This document shows positions 27,573 through 36,423 of a DNA stretch of 64,000 nucleotides, in pieces. The first letter of the stretch is position 1, and each line of letters begins with the position of its first letter. The stretch lies in the NCBI RefSeq assembly GCF_900182645.1, contig NZ_FXTA01000003.1, positions 248,001-312,000 of the forward strand, written 5' to 3'. The position numbers were made by a program, and so were the translations under genes. This stretch comes from Flavobacterium resistens (lineage in GTDB: Bacteria; Bacteroidota; Bacteroidia; Flavobacteriales; Flavobacteriaceae). The notes under the pieces are model-generated. The model saw nothing but the letters and a program-made list of their open reading frames with translations. It did no database searches and was not told where the DNA came from.

Positions 27573-27735
27573 CTGTAAACTATAAGCTTTAGGCATTAAG
27601 CTTTAAACTTTGAGCCTAAAACCTATTGATCAAAGCACTAAAAAAAATACGATTATTTATAGCTTTAAGCTATAAGCAACAGGCTTTAAGCATTAAGTGT
27701 TGAGCCTATTGCCTAAAGCCTAAAGCTTAAAGCTC
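27554..27735 (+). repeat. Diverged tandem duplication spanning the truA stop and the spacer
   Basis: The 21 bases covering the last truA codons and stop (27554-27574) recur 90 bases later (27644-27664) with a single change, and the following TAAGCTTTAAGC-like words also recur in both units. The second unit is non-coding. Each unit also contains internal dyads from AAGCTT words. Confidence 0.7.
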
Positions 27736-27747
27736 ATAAAAAAATAA

Positions 27748-29502
27748 ATGAAAGCAAAAGCATTCGATACCGGATTATTCAAACGAATTTTAAAATATAC
27801 AAAACCTTATAAATGGCGCTACTATGGCGTTATTGTTTTTGCAATTTCGTTATCGATTTTTGCTGCGCTTCGTCCTTATTTACTAAAACAAACGGTTGAC
27901 GGCTATATCAAGACACATGATAAATATGGTTTACTCCTATATATTGTCTTGATGGGCGGCGTACTTTTAATGGAAGTTTTTTCACAATTCTATTTTGTTT
28001 ATTGGGCGAATTGGCTTGGGCAAGACATCGTAAAAGATATTCGTACCAAACTTTTCAAACATATTTTAAGTTTTAGAATGAAGTATTTTGATTTGGTTCC
28101 GGTTGGACAACTGGTCACCCGATCAGTTTCGGATATTGAATCGATTGCCCGTATTTTCAGTCAAGGTTTATTTATGATCATCAGTGACTTGATGAAAATG
28201 CTGGTGGTTTTGCTTTTTATGTTTTATATGAACTGGAAACTGACTTGGATTGTGGTAGTAGCCATGCCGATTTTGGTTTACATTACCAGAATTTTTCAGC
28301 GCAAAATGCAGGTTGCTTTTGAAGAAGTGAGAACTCAGATTGCCAATATGAATTCATTCGTTCAGGAACGTGTTACAGGAATGAAAATCGTACAGCTTTT
28401 TAACAGAGAAAAAATCGAGGCTGAAAACTTTAAAGTTATAAATGACAAACATCGAGTTGCATGGATAAAAACCATTTTATATAACTCGATTTTCTTCCCG
28501 ATTGCTGATATTATTTCGTCAATTACTTTAGGATTAGTGGTTGTTTTTGGTGGATTCAAAATTTTAAACGGAGATCATTTTACGACTTTCGGAGATTTAT
28601 TCTCTTATACGATGTTTATTGGAATGCTTTTTAACCCGTTACGACAAATTGCTGATAAATTCAACGAGATGCAATTAGGAATGATTGCGGCGAATCGAGT
28701 TTTTGATATTATTGATACACAAGATCATATTCAGGACACTGGAACTATTGAAGCTCCTGTATTTGAAGGAAGTATTGAATTTAAGGATGTTCGTTTTAGT
28801 TATATTCCCGAAGAAGAAGTAATAAAAGGAATTGATTTATCTGTCAATTCTGGACAAACTATTGCAATTGTAGGTTCTACAGGTGCAGGAAAATCGACTA
28901 TTATTAATTTGCTGAATCGCTTTTACGAAATCAACAGCGGAAGTATTTATATTGACGGACATAATATCGAAAATTATACATTGGCATCTTTAAGAAAACA
29001 AATTGCTGTGGTTTTGCAGGATGTGTTCCTGTTTGCTGATACAATCTACAATAACATAACTTTACACAATCCAGAGATTACACGCGAAAAAGTATTGGAA
29101 GCTGCTAAAAAAATTGGCGTACATGACTTCATTATGAGTCTTCCTGATAATTATGATTTTGATGTAAAAGAACGTGGTGTGATGCTGTCGTCTGGACAAA
29201 GACAATTGATCGCATTTTTACGTTCGTATGTAAGTAATCCTAGTATTTTGATTTTGGATGAAGCAACCTCATCAATTGATACCTATTCTGAAGAATTAAT
29301 TCAACGTGCTACTGAAACTATTACGAAAGGAAGAACTTCTATAATTATTGCCCACCGATTAGCAACAATCGTAAATGCAGATAAAATTGTCGTAATGGAT
29401 AAAGGACTTATTGTGGAGCAAGGAACACATCAGGAGTTACTAAATAAAACAGATGGCTATTACAAAAACTTATACGATTCACAGTTTTCTGTAGCTAATT
29501 AA
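27748..29502 (+). CDS. ABC-type exporter, fused permease and ATPase (MsbA-like)
   Basis: Half-transporter of 584 residues working as a dimer in the inner membrane. The N-terminal transmembrane domain (about 1-330, six helices) is followed by the nucleotide-binding domain (about 340-580): Walker A GSTGAGKST near 376, Q-loop VVLQDVFLFA, signature LSSGQRQL near 480, Walker B ILILDEATSSID near 500 and the H-loop IIAHRLATI. Architecture fits the MsbA/multidrug type. The substrate cannot be read from the sequence. It is followed by a 285-base gap, so it seems to be a single gene. Confidence 0.92.
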   Translation: MKAKAFDTGLFKRILKYTKPYKWRYYGVIVFAISLSIFAALRPYLLKQTVDGYIKTHDKYGLLLYIVLMGGVLLMEVFSQFYFVYWANWLGQDIVKDIRTKLFKHILSFRMKYFDLVPVGQLVTRSVSDIESIARIFSQGLFMIISDLMKMLVVLLFMFYMNWKLTWIVVVAMPILVYITRIFQRKMQVAFEEVRTQIANMNSFVQERVTGMKIVQLFNREKIEAENFKVINDKHRVAWIKTILYNSIFFPIADIISSITLGLVVVFGGFKILNGDHFTTFGDLFSYTMFIGMLFNPLRQIADKFNEMQLGMIAANRVFDIIDTQDHIQDTGTIEAPVFEGSIEFKDVRFSYIPEEEVIKGIDLSVNSGQTIAIVGSTGAGKSTIINLLNRFYEINSGSIYIDGHNIENYTLASLRKQIAVVLQDVFLFADTIYNNITLHNPEITREKVLEAAKKIGVHDFIMSLPDNYDFDVKERGVMLSSGQRQLIAFLRSYVSNPSILILDEATSSIDTYSEELIQRATETITKGRTSIIIAHRLATIVNADKIVVMDKGLIVEQGTHQELLNKTDGYYKNLYDSQFSVAN

Positions 29503-29757
29503 ACTTAGAATAGCACAAATAATTTAAGCTTTCACAAACGATTTGACCAACATCTTAACTTATTTCATTAAAACCAAACAAAGAACCAACCTCTTTCTTA
29601 TCAAAAATGAAAAATAAAAGAGAATTCATAATTTTATGTACTAAAATTAGGTTTAAAATGCTAAAAAACCATTTCTAAACGTTAAATCAGCGTTATAGAA
29701 ATCATAAAACTGCTCTTGAGCGCTAGTGCTTTAACACTTCATTTTTGGTTTATTATT

Positions 29758-29765
29758 TATCTTTG
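29758..29765 (+). promoter_or_regulatory. Candidate -7 element for the NUMOD4-like gene
   Basis: TATCTTTG matches TAnnTTTG and lies 22 bases before the ATG at 29788. The upstream gap (29503-29757) shows nothing else of note. Confidence 0.42.
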
Positions 29766-29787
29766 AGATTATAGAAATCAAATGTAA

Positions 29788-30378
29788 ATGAAAATGCCAC
29801 AAAATAGATTTTACCCAGAAGAACAATTCAAAGAAATAGAAATAAATGCTTCATTACAACTTAAATATGCCATTTCAAACAGAGGCCGATTAATAAGTTT
29901 TACTGACGAAATTGAAAACGGCCGAATCCTTAAAGGCGGATTGAGCGATGGTTATCCAACTTTTAGATTCAAAGTTAAAAAGGACGACAAAATTGTCAAT
30001 AAATATCTTTTTCTTTACAAATTAGTTGCCCAATATTTTATTCCGAAACAATCTGAAGACCAAACCTATGTGCTTCACTTGGATTACAACCGAAGCAACG
30101 ATGACGCAAGTAATTTACGTTGGGCGACAAAGCAGGAAATGATGGCGCATAGCCGTAAAAGTCCACGTGTTATTCAGGCAAAAAAGAATCTCATCGAGCA
30201 CAACTTAAAAGCTGATGGAAGAAAATTGACCACTACAAAAGTGATGTTGATCAAGAAAATTTTAGCCCGACCAGAACAAAAAACACGTTTAAAAATGATT
30301 GCTAAACAATTCGGCGTGAGTGAAATGCAAATCAGACGAATTGCCAGCGGTGAGAACTGGGGGCATGTTAAAATTTAA
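29788..30378 (+). CDS. NUMOD4/HNH-like protein with C-terminal helix-turn-helix
   Basis: Protein of 196 residues resembling free-standing homing-endonuclease relatives. The N-terminal part (about 12-45, FKEIEI...YAISNRGRLISF) looks like NUMOD4. The middle (about 94-118) keeps an HNH-like core, LHLDYNRSNDD then NLRWAT, with H97, N101 and N104 visible. The C-terminal part (about 165-188) has MIAKQFGVSEMQIRRIASG, a typical helix-turn-helix for DNA binding. No intron or intein surrounds it, and it sits quietly before lpdA with its own terminator, so a domesticated regulatory role is plausible. An ATG at 29794 would shorten it by two residues. Confidence 0.75.
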   Translation: MKMPQNRFYPEEQFKEIEINASLQLKYAISNRGRLISFTDEIENGRILKGGLSDGYPTFRFKVKKDDKIVNKYLFLYKLVAQYFIPKQSEDQTYVLHLDYNRSNDDASNLRWATKQEMMAHSRKSPRVIQAKKNLIEHNLKADGRKLTTTKVMLIKKILARPEQKTRLKMIAKQFGVSEMQIRRIASGENWGHVKI

Positions 30379-30395
30379 TTGCATTATAAAATGTT

Positions 30396-30452
30396 AAAAG
30401 TAAAATGTGAGATGTTTGATATTGAAATCAACATTTCACATTTTACTTTTTT
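30396..30452 (+). terminator. Hairpin terminator after the NUMOD4-like gene
   Basis: AAAAGTAAAATGTGA (30396-30410) pairs with TCACATTTTACTTTT (30436-30450), with a partly paired ATGTT/AACAT extension and a short T run after it. Confidence 0.8.
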
Positions 30453-30577
30453 ACATCTTACCTTTTTTTAAAATAAATCCTTAAATTCGCAATCACAAAT
30501 AACAAAAGAATAAATCGGAAAATGAGTTTCGGAATTAAACCTCATTATTTCGGTAATAAATACTAAAAACCAAAAAA

Positions 30578-31966
30578 ATGAAATACGACGTTATTGTTTT
30601 AGGAAGTGGTCCTGGAGGCTATGTAACAGCGATTAGAGCTTCACAATTAGGCTTTAAAGTAGCTGTAGTTGAAAAAGAAAACCTTGGTGGTGTATGTTTA
30701 AACTGGGGTTGTATCCCAACTAAAGCATTATTAAAATCAGCTCAGGTTTTTGACTATTTGAAACATGCTTCTGATTATGGATTGAAAGTTTCTGAATTCG
30801 ATAAAGATTTCCCTGCAGTTGTACAACGTAGCCGTGGTGTAGCAGAAGGAATGAGCAAAGGAGTTCAGTTCTTGATGAAAAAAAACAAAATTGACGTTAT
30901 TGAAGGTTTTGGAAAACTAAAACCAGGAAAAAAACTTGACGTTACTGATAAAGATAATAAAGTTACTGAATACAGCGCTGATCACATTATCATCGCAACT
31001 GGAGCTCGTTCTCGTGAGTTACCAAACTTACCTCAAGATGGTGTAAAAGTAATTGGTTACCGTCAGGCAATGACTTTGCCAACGCAGCCAAAATCTATGA
31101 TTATTGTTGGTTCTGGAGCAATTGGAGTTGAGTTCGCTCATTTCTACAACTCAATGGGAACTGATGTTACTATCGTAGAATTTATGCCAAACGTAGTTCC
31201 TGTAGAAGACGAAGATATCTCAAAACAATTTGAGCGTTCTTTGAAAAAAGCTGGAATTAAAGTAATGACTAACTCTTCTGTTGAACGTATTGATACTTCA
31301 GGTGCAGGAGTTAAAGCATTCGTTAAAACAGCAAAAGGAGAAGAAGTTCTTGAAGCTGATATCGTGCTTTCTGCAGTTGGAATCAAAACTAACATTGAAA
31401 ATATTGGTTTAGAAGAAGTTGGAATCGCTGTTGACAGAGATAAAATCTTAGTTAACGCTTACAACGCAACTAACATTCCTGGATATTATGCAATTGGAGA
31501 CGTTACTCCAGGTCAGGCTTTGGCTCACGTAGCTTCTGCTGAAGGAATTAACTGTGTAGAGAAAATCGCTGGTTTACATGTAGATCCAATCGATTACGGA
31601 AACGTTCCTGGTTGTACGTATGCAACTCCGGAAATCGCTTCTGTAGGTTTAACTGAAAAACAAGCTAAAGAAAAAGGATACGAATTAAAAATTGGTAAAT
31701 TCCCATTCTCAGCTTCAGGAAAAGCTAAAGCTGCCGGAACTCCAGACGGATTCGTAAAAGTAATCTTCGATGCTAAATACGGAGAATGGTTAGGATGCCA
31801 CATGATTGGTGCTGGTGTTACAGATATGATTGCCGAGGCAGTTGTAGCTCGTAAACTAGAAACTACAGGTCATGAAATCCTTAAATCGATCCACCCTCAC
31901 CCGACAATGAGCGAGGCTGTTATGGAAGCTGTTGCTGATGCTTACGGCGAAGTAATTCACTTGTAA
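30578..31966 (+). CDS. lpdA: Dihydrolipoyl dehydrogenase
   Basis: FAD enzyme (E3) of 462 residues that reoxidises lipoamide in the pyruvate and 2-oxoglutarate dehydrogenase complexes. FAD-binding GSGPGGYVTAIRA (9-21), redox-active disulfide C40/C45 in GGVCLNWGCIPTKA, NAD-binding GSGAIGVEFAHFY, second FAD site YAIGDVTPGQALAHVA, and the catalytic HPHPTMSE near the C-terminus are all present. No E1 or E2 genes are adjacent, which is common in Flavobacteria. Codon use is more G+C- and preferred-codon-like than in its neighbours, consistent with high expression. Confidence 0.97.
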   Translation: MKYDVIVLGSGPGGYVTAIRASQLGFKVAVVEKENLGGVCLNWGCIPTKALLKSAQVFDYLKHASDYGLKVSEFDKDFPAVVQRSRGVAEGMSKGVQFLMKKNKIDVIEGFGKLKPGKKLDVTDKDNKVTEYSADHIIIATGARSRELPNLPQDGVKVIGYRQAMTLPTQPKSMIIVGSGAIGVEFAHFYNSMGTDVTIVEFMPNVVPVEDEDISKQFERSLKKAGIKVMTNSSVERIDTSGAGVKAFVKTAKGEEVLEADIVLSAVGIKTNIENIGLEEVGIAVDRDKILVNAYNATNIPGYYAIGDVTPGQALAHVASAEGINCVEKIAGLHVDPIDYGNVPGCTYATPEIASVGLTEKQAKEKGYELKIGKFPFSASGKAKAAGTPDGFVKVIFDAKYGEWLGCHMIGAGVTDMIAEAVVARKLETTGHEILKSIHPHPTMSEAVMEAVADAYGEVIHL

Positions 31967-32006
31967 AAATAAACCGTTTTACGGTTACTTATAATTTTCA
32001 ATTTAA

Positions 32007-32041
32007 AAATCCGATTTGTGAAAGCAAGTCGGATTTTTTTA
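32007..32041 (+). terminator. Rho-independent terminator after lpdA
   Basis: AAATCCGATTTG and CAAGTCGGATTT pair (one G-T) around TGAAAG, followed by a T run; 40 bases after the lpdA stop. Confidence 0.88.
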
Positions 32042-32073
32042 TTTTCATAACTTTACCCTAAACAGAGTAAATT

Positions 32074-32979
32074 ATGAAAGAGATTTGTATTGTTGAATTT
32101 CCATCGAATTTAGGTTTGAAAGAACCTCAGCCAGGAAAAGAACCCGGAGTAAAAAAATTGCCCGAATGGCTATGGCGACATAATCTGCATAAAGAAATTA
32201 ATCCGAAAGATGTCTTGACGCTTGATGCTCCAAAATACACCAATATTAAAGATCCTGAAACGCAAATTCTCAATGCAAATTCGCTTGTAGAATATGCTCG
32301 AGAACAAGCTTATTTAATCAATAATTTACTTTCGCAAAATAAATTCCCATTTATAATTGGTGGTGACTGCAGTATTCTTCTAGGAACTGCAATTGCTTTA
32401 AAGCAAAAGGGAAATTATGGTTTATTTTACCTCGACGGACATACCGATTTCATGGATATTTCTTTATCTGAAACTGGTGGCGTCGGCGGAATGGCTGCTT
32501 CAATTGTAACAGGAAACGGGCATCCAAAACTGACCGACATTCTTAATCTTTCTCCTTATATCAAAGAAGAAAATCTTTGGTGCGTGGGGAATCGCGAATA
32601 TGATGAACAATATGAAAATGAAATTCAAAATTCGGAAGCAAAATATCTTAGTTTAAAGGAACTTCGGAAGCAAGGGATTTCGAATTGTGCTGAAGTCTTC
32701 CTTTCTGAAATAAAAAACAAAAATCTTGATGGTTTTTTTCTTCATATTGATGTCGATGTTCTAAACGACGAAATTATGCCGTGTGTTGACAGTAGAACGC
32801 CAGACGGACTTTCATATGCTGAGTTTAATGAACTTGCCTCCTATTTATTTCAAAGTGAAAAATTAACCGGACTTGAAATAACAATTCTTGACCCAGATCT
32901 TGATTTGACTGGGCAATACACAAAGGATTTTGTTGTCAATATTACAAGTACTTTTGACAAATCCAGAAATAACTTTTAA
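32074..32979 (+). CDS. Arginase/agmatinase superfamily protein with a substituted metal ligand
   Basis: Ureohydrolase-fold protein of 301 residues. Metal-binding blocks are DGHTDFMD (D121, H123, D125) and IDVDVLND (D226, D228). The first ligand block reads GGDCS (residues 97-100), where classical arginases have GGDHS, so the histidine that helps bind the first Mn ion is cysteine here (C99). The protein may be an arginase-like enzyme with altered metal use or a different ureohydrolase. If an arginase, it would make ornithine for the RocD encoded 21 kb away. It lies alone after the lpdA terminator. Confidence 0.82.
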   Translation: MKEICIVEFPSNLGLKEPQPGKEPGVKKLPEWLWRHNLHKEINPKDVLTLDAPKYTNIKDPETQILNANSLVEYAREQAYLINNLLSQNKFPFIIGGDCSILLGTAIALKQKGNYGLFYLDGHTDFMDISLSETGGVGGMAASIVTGNGHPKLTDILNLSPYIKEENLWCVGNREYDEQYENEIQNSEAKYLSLKELRKQGISNCAEVFLSEIKNKNLDGFFLHIDVDVLNDEIMPCVDSRTPDGLSYAEFNELASYLFQSEKLTGLEITILDPDLDLTGQYTKDFVVNITSTFDKSRNNF

Positions 32980-33116
32980 TAAAGTAAACCATAAAACAAG
33001 TTGCTCTTTTAAAAAATTACAATACTCAAATTCAATATTTTACACTATTTTTACTACTGACAATCCGTTGTCACAATGCCATTTTACTTTTACTGAAACA
33101 ATTAAAAATAAGTTTT

Positions 33117-33503
33117 ATGGAAACAAAAGACGGAAAACTAGCTGTATATGCCGAAACTCGGGCAGACTGGAGAAAATGGCTTTCAGAAAATGGTCAAAAT
33201 GAAAAATCAGTTTGGTTGATTTTATACCACAAAAAAAGCCAGACAAAAAGTGTCAATTTAATTGAAGCTACTGAAGAAGCGCTTTGTTTTGGATGGATTG
33301 ACAGTCTTTGCAAAAAACGTGATGGCGAAAGCTATTATTTGACTTTTTCACAGCGAAATCCGAAAACCAGCAAATGGAGCAAATCCAATATTGAAAGAGC
33401 TGAAAGACTTATTGCCCAGAATTTAATGACAGAACAGGGTCAAAGATTAATTGATATTGCCAAAGCGCAGGGAAAATGGATTATTGATACTTCAGAAAAA
33501 TAA
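33117..33503 (+). CDS. YdeI/OmpD-associated family protein, C-terminally shortened
   Basis: Protein of 128 residues. The opening half matches the YdeI family well: RADWRKWLSENGQNEKSVWL, the EATEEALCFGWIDSLCKK block and SQRNPKTSKWSKSN. Family members usually run to about 190 residues and finish with an OmdA-type segment; here the frame stops right after AKAQGKWIIDTSEK and nothing similar follows in any frame that I could see. It may be a natural short form or a truncation. The family role is unknown. A small TGACAA/TTGTCA dyad lies upstream at 33058-33073. Confidence 0.75.
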   Translation: METKDGKLAVYAETRADWRKWLSENGQNEKSVWLILYHKKSQTKSVNLIEATEEALCFGWIDSLCKKRDGESYYLTFSQRNPKTSKWSKSNIERAERLIAQNLMTEQGQRLIDIAKAQGKWIIDTSEK

Positions 33504-33545
33504 ATATCACTCAAAATCACAGTTATAACCTAAACAATCTATATT

Positions 33546-34226
33546 ATGCTAAAACATTTTCTTTTCATCTTGCTTTTCAGTTTCGGAATAAATGCTTTTG
33601 CTCAGGAACTTGATTTCAAAGCACCGGATTATAAACAAATTGAAAAAGAAATTCAGGATAAAAAATCGGCATTTTATTATCCGAAGCTGATAGATCGGTT
33701 AGCCAAAAATGATACGCTCATGACGCAGGATGATTTTAGATATTTATATTTTGGATATGTTTTTCAGCCCAAATACAACGCTTTCTGGAGATCTCCTGAT
33801 GAAATAAAACTTCGCGAATATTACAACAAAGAAAAACTGGAAACTGCGGATTATAATGAAATCATCAAACTTGCGAATCATACACTGACTGATTTTCCTT
33901 TTGATTTAAAACAGCTCAATTATCTGGCTTACATTTATCATTTGAAAGGTGATGATGAAGCAGCCAAAATAACTTCATATAAATTTCACAACATTATGAA
34001 CGCGATTTTGTCTTCTGGCGACGGCAAAAAATGCGAAACAGGGTTTCATGTCTTACTAGTCGAACATGAATATGTTATGCTGAATCTTTTTGAGCTCGAA
34101 TCAAAAGGACAATCATTAGTTGGAAATTGTGATTATCTTAGCTTTGAAAAAGGAAAATATAATGTTGATGGTGTGTATTTCAACATCGAAAAAATGCTTG
34201 AAAATGAAGCCAAGGGAATTAAATAA
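33546..34226 (+). CDS. DUF4919 family exported protein
   Basis: Protein of 226 residues with a signal peptide (about 1-20, ending INAFAQ). The rest matches my recollection of DUF4919: FKAPDYKQIEKEI, a FYYPKLIDRL block, RYLYFGYVFQPKY and a YIYHLKGDDEAAK helix that looks TPR-like. The function of the family is unknown; location is expected to be periplasmic. The GNAT gene starts 13 bases after its stop, so the two are probably co-transcribed. Confidence 0.75.
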   Translation: MLKHFLFILLFSFGINAFAQELDFKAPDYKQIEKEIQDKKSAFYYPKLIDRLAKNDTLMTQDDFRYLYFGYVFQPKYNAFWRSPDEIKLREYYNKEKLETADYNEIIKLANHTLTDFPFDLKQLNYLAYIYHLKGDDEAAKITSYKFHNIMNAILSSGDGKKCETGFHVLLVEHEYVMLNLFELESKGQSLVGNCDYLSFEKGKYNVDGVYFNIEKMLENEAKGIK

Positions 34227-34239
34227 ACTTATAAATTGA

Positions 34240-34671
34240 ATGACTATATCAATAATAAGAGAAAAGGATTATGAGCCTTTGAAAAAATTATTTTTAGAGG
34301 AAAGAAAAAATACTTTTTCGTGGCTCGACCAATCGGAATTTCAGTTAGATGATTTCGAGAAACTGACTCAAGGCGAGTTTATTCTAACGGCTCTTATTGA
34401 TGATTTTCCGGTTGGATTTATATCGATTTGGCTGCCTAATAATTTCATTCATCACTTATATATCAGCAGAAAATATCAGGGGCAAAACATTGGAACTGAA
34501 TTACTGAAAGCTGCCACAAAAAAAGCTGCATTTCCTATTACATTGAAATGTTTAGAAAAAAACATTAAAGCCGTCGATTTTTATAAAAGCAAGGGATTTG
34601 TAGAAAAGGAAAAAGGAAATTCTGAACATGGCACTTATATTTTATTCGAATTATTAGAAAACATAAACTAA
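34240..34671 (+). CDS. GNAT family N-acetyltransferase
   Basis: Protein of 143 residues with the GNAT acetyl-CoA site: HHLYISRKYQGQNIGTELL contains the Q-x-x-G-x-G/A-like pyrophosphate loop, followed by LKCLEKNIKAVDFYKSKGF, the conserved motif B. Substrate unknown. It sits between the DUF4919 gene and an unassigned membrane protein gene on the same strand with short gaps (13 and 20 bases). Confidence 0.85.
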   Translation: MTISIIREKDYEPLKKLFLEERKNTFSWLDQSEFQLDDFEKLTQGEFILTALIDDFPVGFISIWLPNNFIHHLYISRKYQGQNIGTELLKAATKKAAFPITLKCLEKNIKAVDFYKSKGFVEKEKGNSEHGTYILFELLENIN

Positions 34672-34691
34672 CCAAAACTATATACCTCAAA

Positions 34692-35321
34692 ATGAATTTA
34701 ACAGTATTACCTGCTGATCTTAAAAAACAAATTGAAAATGAAAAAACAGATTTCTCCATAAAAGCACAACGAAAACAGCCACTCAACAAATCATTAGGCG
34801 GGTTGCTTATTGGGATTTTAATGTGTGCTTTTATGAGTCTTTTTATATATGGTTTTCTTGGCCCTTTATTTAAAAATGAAGAAACTCACTTTAAGTCTAA
34901 TGGAGTTCCAGTAACTGCTAGTTTAGATGATTTAGGTGAATTAATAGTTCCGGGTGGAATTATCTGTTTATTAACGCTGGCGGGAATTTACGTGATTATA
35001 AATTCAATTTATTCCTTATTTCAAAAAGGAGGATATTTTGTTGGAACAGAAACCAGACTTATTCAATTTCAAAATGGAAAAACAGTCAGTACCGATTGGG
35101 AGCAATTTACAGGAAATGTAAAAATAAAGGCTAGGAATAATTTTGGTAATCTTGAGTTTGAACTAAGAACCGGAAAAATGGAAAGCAGAAAAAACAACAC
35201 AGATAAATTCGTTCCGGATATTATTTATGTTTCAGGAATTGAAAATGTATATGAAATTGAAAAAAAATGCAGAGCGAGAATCAAGGAAAATGATCCAACT
35301 CCAGCCGCTGTTTTAAATTAA
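34692..35321 (+). CDS. Membrane protein, unassigned
   Basis: I do not recognise a named family. The 209-residue protein has a cytoplasmic N-terminus (about 1-35), two membrane helices (about 37-58 and 79-104) separated by a short loop, and a soluble C-terminal part (about 110-205) with alternating beta strands (RLIQFQNGKTVSTDWEQF, GNLEFELRTGKM) that resembles a bacterial PH-like domain. It is followed after 7 bases by a DUF1801 gene, so the two may share a transcript. Confidence 0.7.
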   Translation: MNLTVLPADLKKQIENEKTDFSIKAQRKQPLNKSLGGLLIGILMCAFMSLFIYGFLGPLFKNEETHFKSNGVPVTASLDDLGELIVPGGIICLLTLAGIYVIINSIYSLFQKGGYFVGTETRLIQFQNGKTVSTDWEQFTGNVKIKARNNFGNLEFELRTGKMESRKNNTDKFVPDIIYVSGIENVYEIEKKCRARIKENDPTPAAVLN

Positions 35322-35328
35322 AAACATT

Positions 35329-35718
35329 ATGAATCAGGAAATTAAAGATTATAACAATGCTCAAACTTCCGAAGACAAAAAAATATGTGATTTGTTGAGT
35401 TCTGAGATAAATGCATTTCTACACGAAGCGGAAAGCAAAATTTGGCACAGACATCCGGTTTGGTTTTTAGACGGAAATCCTGTTGCTGGCTATAGCAAAT
35501 TGAAAGATTCTGTGAGACTACTTTTTTGGAGCGGTCAGACTTTTGAGGAATCCGAACTTCAGAATGAAGGAAGTTTTAAAGCCGCTGAAAAGCGTTATAC
35601 AAATGCTGAACAAATCAATATTGACGATTTAAAAAGATGGCTTGAAAAGGCAAGAAACATTCAGTGGGATTATAAAAATATTGTTAAACGAAAAGGTGTT
35701 TTGATTCGCCTGAAATAA
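35329..35718 (+). CDS. DUF1801 family protein
   Basis: Cytoplasmic protein of 129 residues. IWHRHPVWFLDGNPVAGY and LLFWSGQTF are typical of DUF1801 (YdhG-like fold, related to the frataxin-like iron-chaperone group). Function is not established. Two further DUF1801 genes occur in this window, at 46041 and 51339, with low mutual similarity. It starts 7 bases after the upstream membrane protein gene. Confidence 0.75.
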   Translation: MNQEIKDYNNAQTSEDKKICDLLSSEINAFLHEAESKIWHRHPVWFLDGNPVAGYSKLKDSVRLLFWSGQTFEESELQNEGSFKAAEKRYTNAEQINIDDLKRWLEKARNIQWDYKNIVKRKGVLIRLK

Positions 35719-35750
35719 TTTTACTTAAAAAAAAAACACTAAAACTACAA

Positions 35751-36341
35751 ATGAAAACATTAACCAAAAAAGACATTGAAAAACCAATTGGAGGCTTATT
35801 CTTCATGATTATTAACACTTCGATTTGGGCTTTTATAGCCGAATATTATCTTGAAAATAAAGACTCCCGTCTTGCAGGTATTTTTTTAGGACTTATCATT
35901 ATGAGTTTCTTGTTCTTTTATCTGAAATTTACAAAAGCTCAAAAAAATCTTCCGGAAAGTACAATTGAAAAAACAGAAGAAGAAAAGAAAAACGAAAAAT
36001 GGTTTTTGATCATTTTTGGTCTGGAAGGTATTGGAATATTGCTCGCCAAAAATATTTTGATGAATATTAATCACGACGAACTTTTTATTTGCTTTTTTGT
36101 TCTAATTGTTGGCTTGCATTTTTTTCCGCTGGCTAAAATATTCAAACGTACTTTTGATTTATATATAGGAACGTGGACTTCTTTATTTGCAATTCTTGGT
36201 ATGTTTTTAATAACACAAAAAATTACACCCGTAAATATTGCTAATGTAATTGTTAGTTTAGGCTGTGCGTTTGCAACCATTTCTTATGGTTTCAGAATGA
36301 TTCTGGAAGGCCGAAGATTGCTTTTTTCAGAAACAAAATAA
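35751..36341 (+). CDS. Multi-pass membrane protein, unassigned
   Basis: Protein of 196 residues with about six hydrophobic segments (near 13-30, 40-58, 84-100, 107-125, 135-152, 160-180) and a charged loop rich in Glu and Lys (about 63-82). No motif points to a function. It lies 32 bases after the DUF1801 gene on the same strand. Confidence 0.65.
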   Translation: MKTLTKKDIEKPIGGLFFMIINTSIWAFIAEYYLENKDSRLAGIFLGLIIMSFLFFYLKFTKAQKNLPESTIEKTEEEKKNEKWFLIIFGLEGIGILLAKNILMNINHDELFICFFVLIVGLHFFPLAKIFKRTFDLYIGTWTSLFAILGMFLITQKITPVNIANVIVSLGCAFATISYGFRMILEGRRLLFSETK

Positions 36342-36423
36342 AAATGCTTGAAAAAATAATCAATTGTAAAGCAACCATTTAGCAAAATCTTCATCTTTAA
36401 ATAAAACCAATTAATTTAAACCG

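Noticed and set aside
32930..33202. Open frame overlapping the end of the arginase-family gene and the start of the YdeI gene
   Set aside because: It overlaps both genes in another frame and resembles no known protein.
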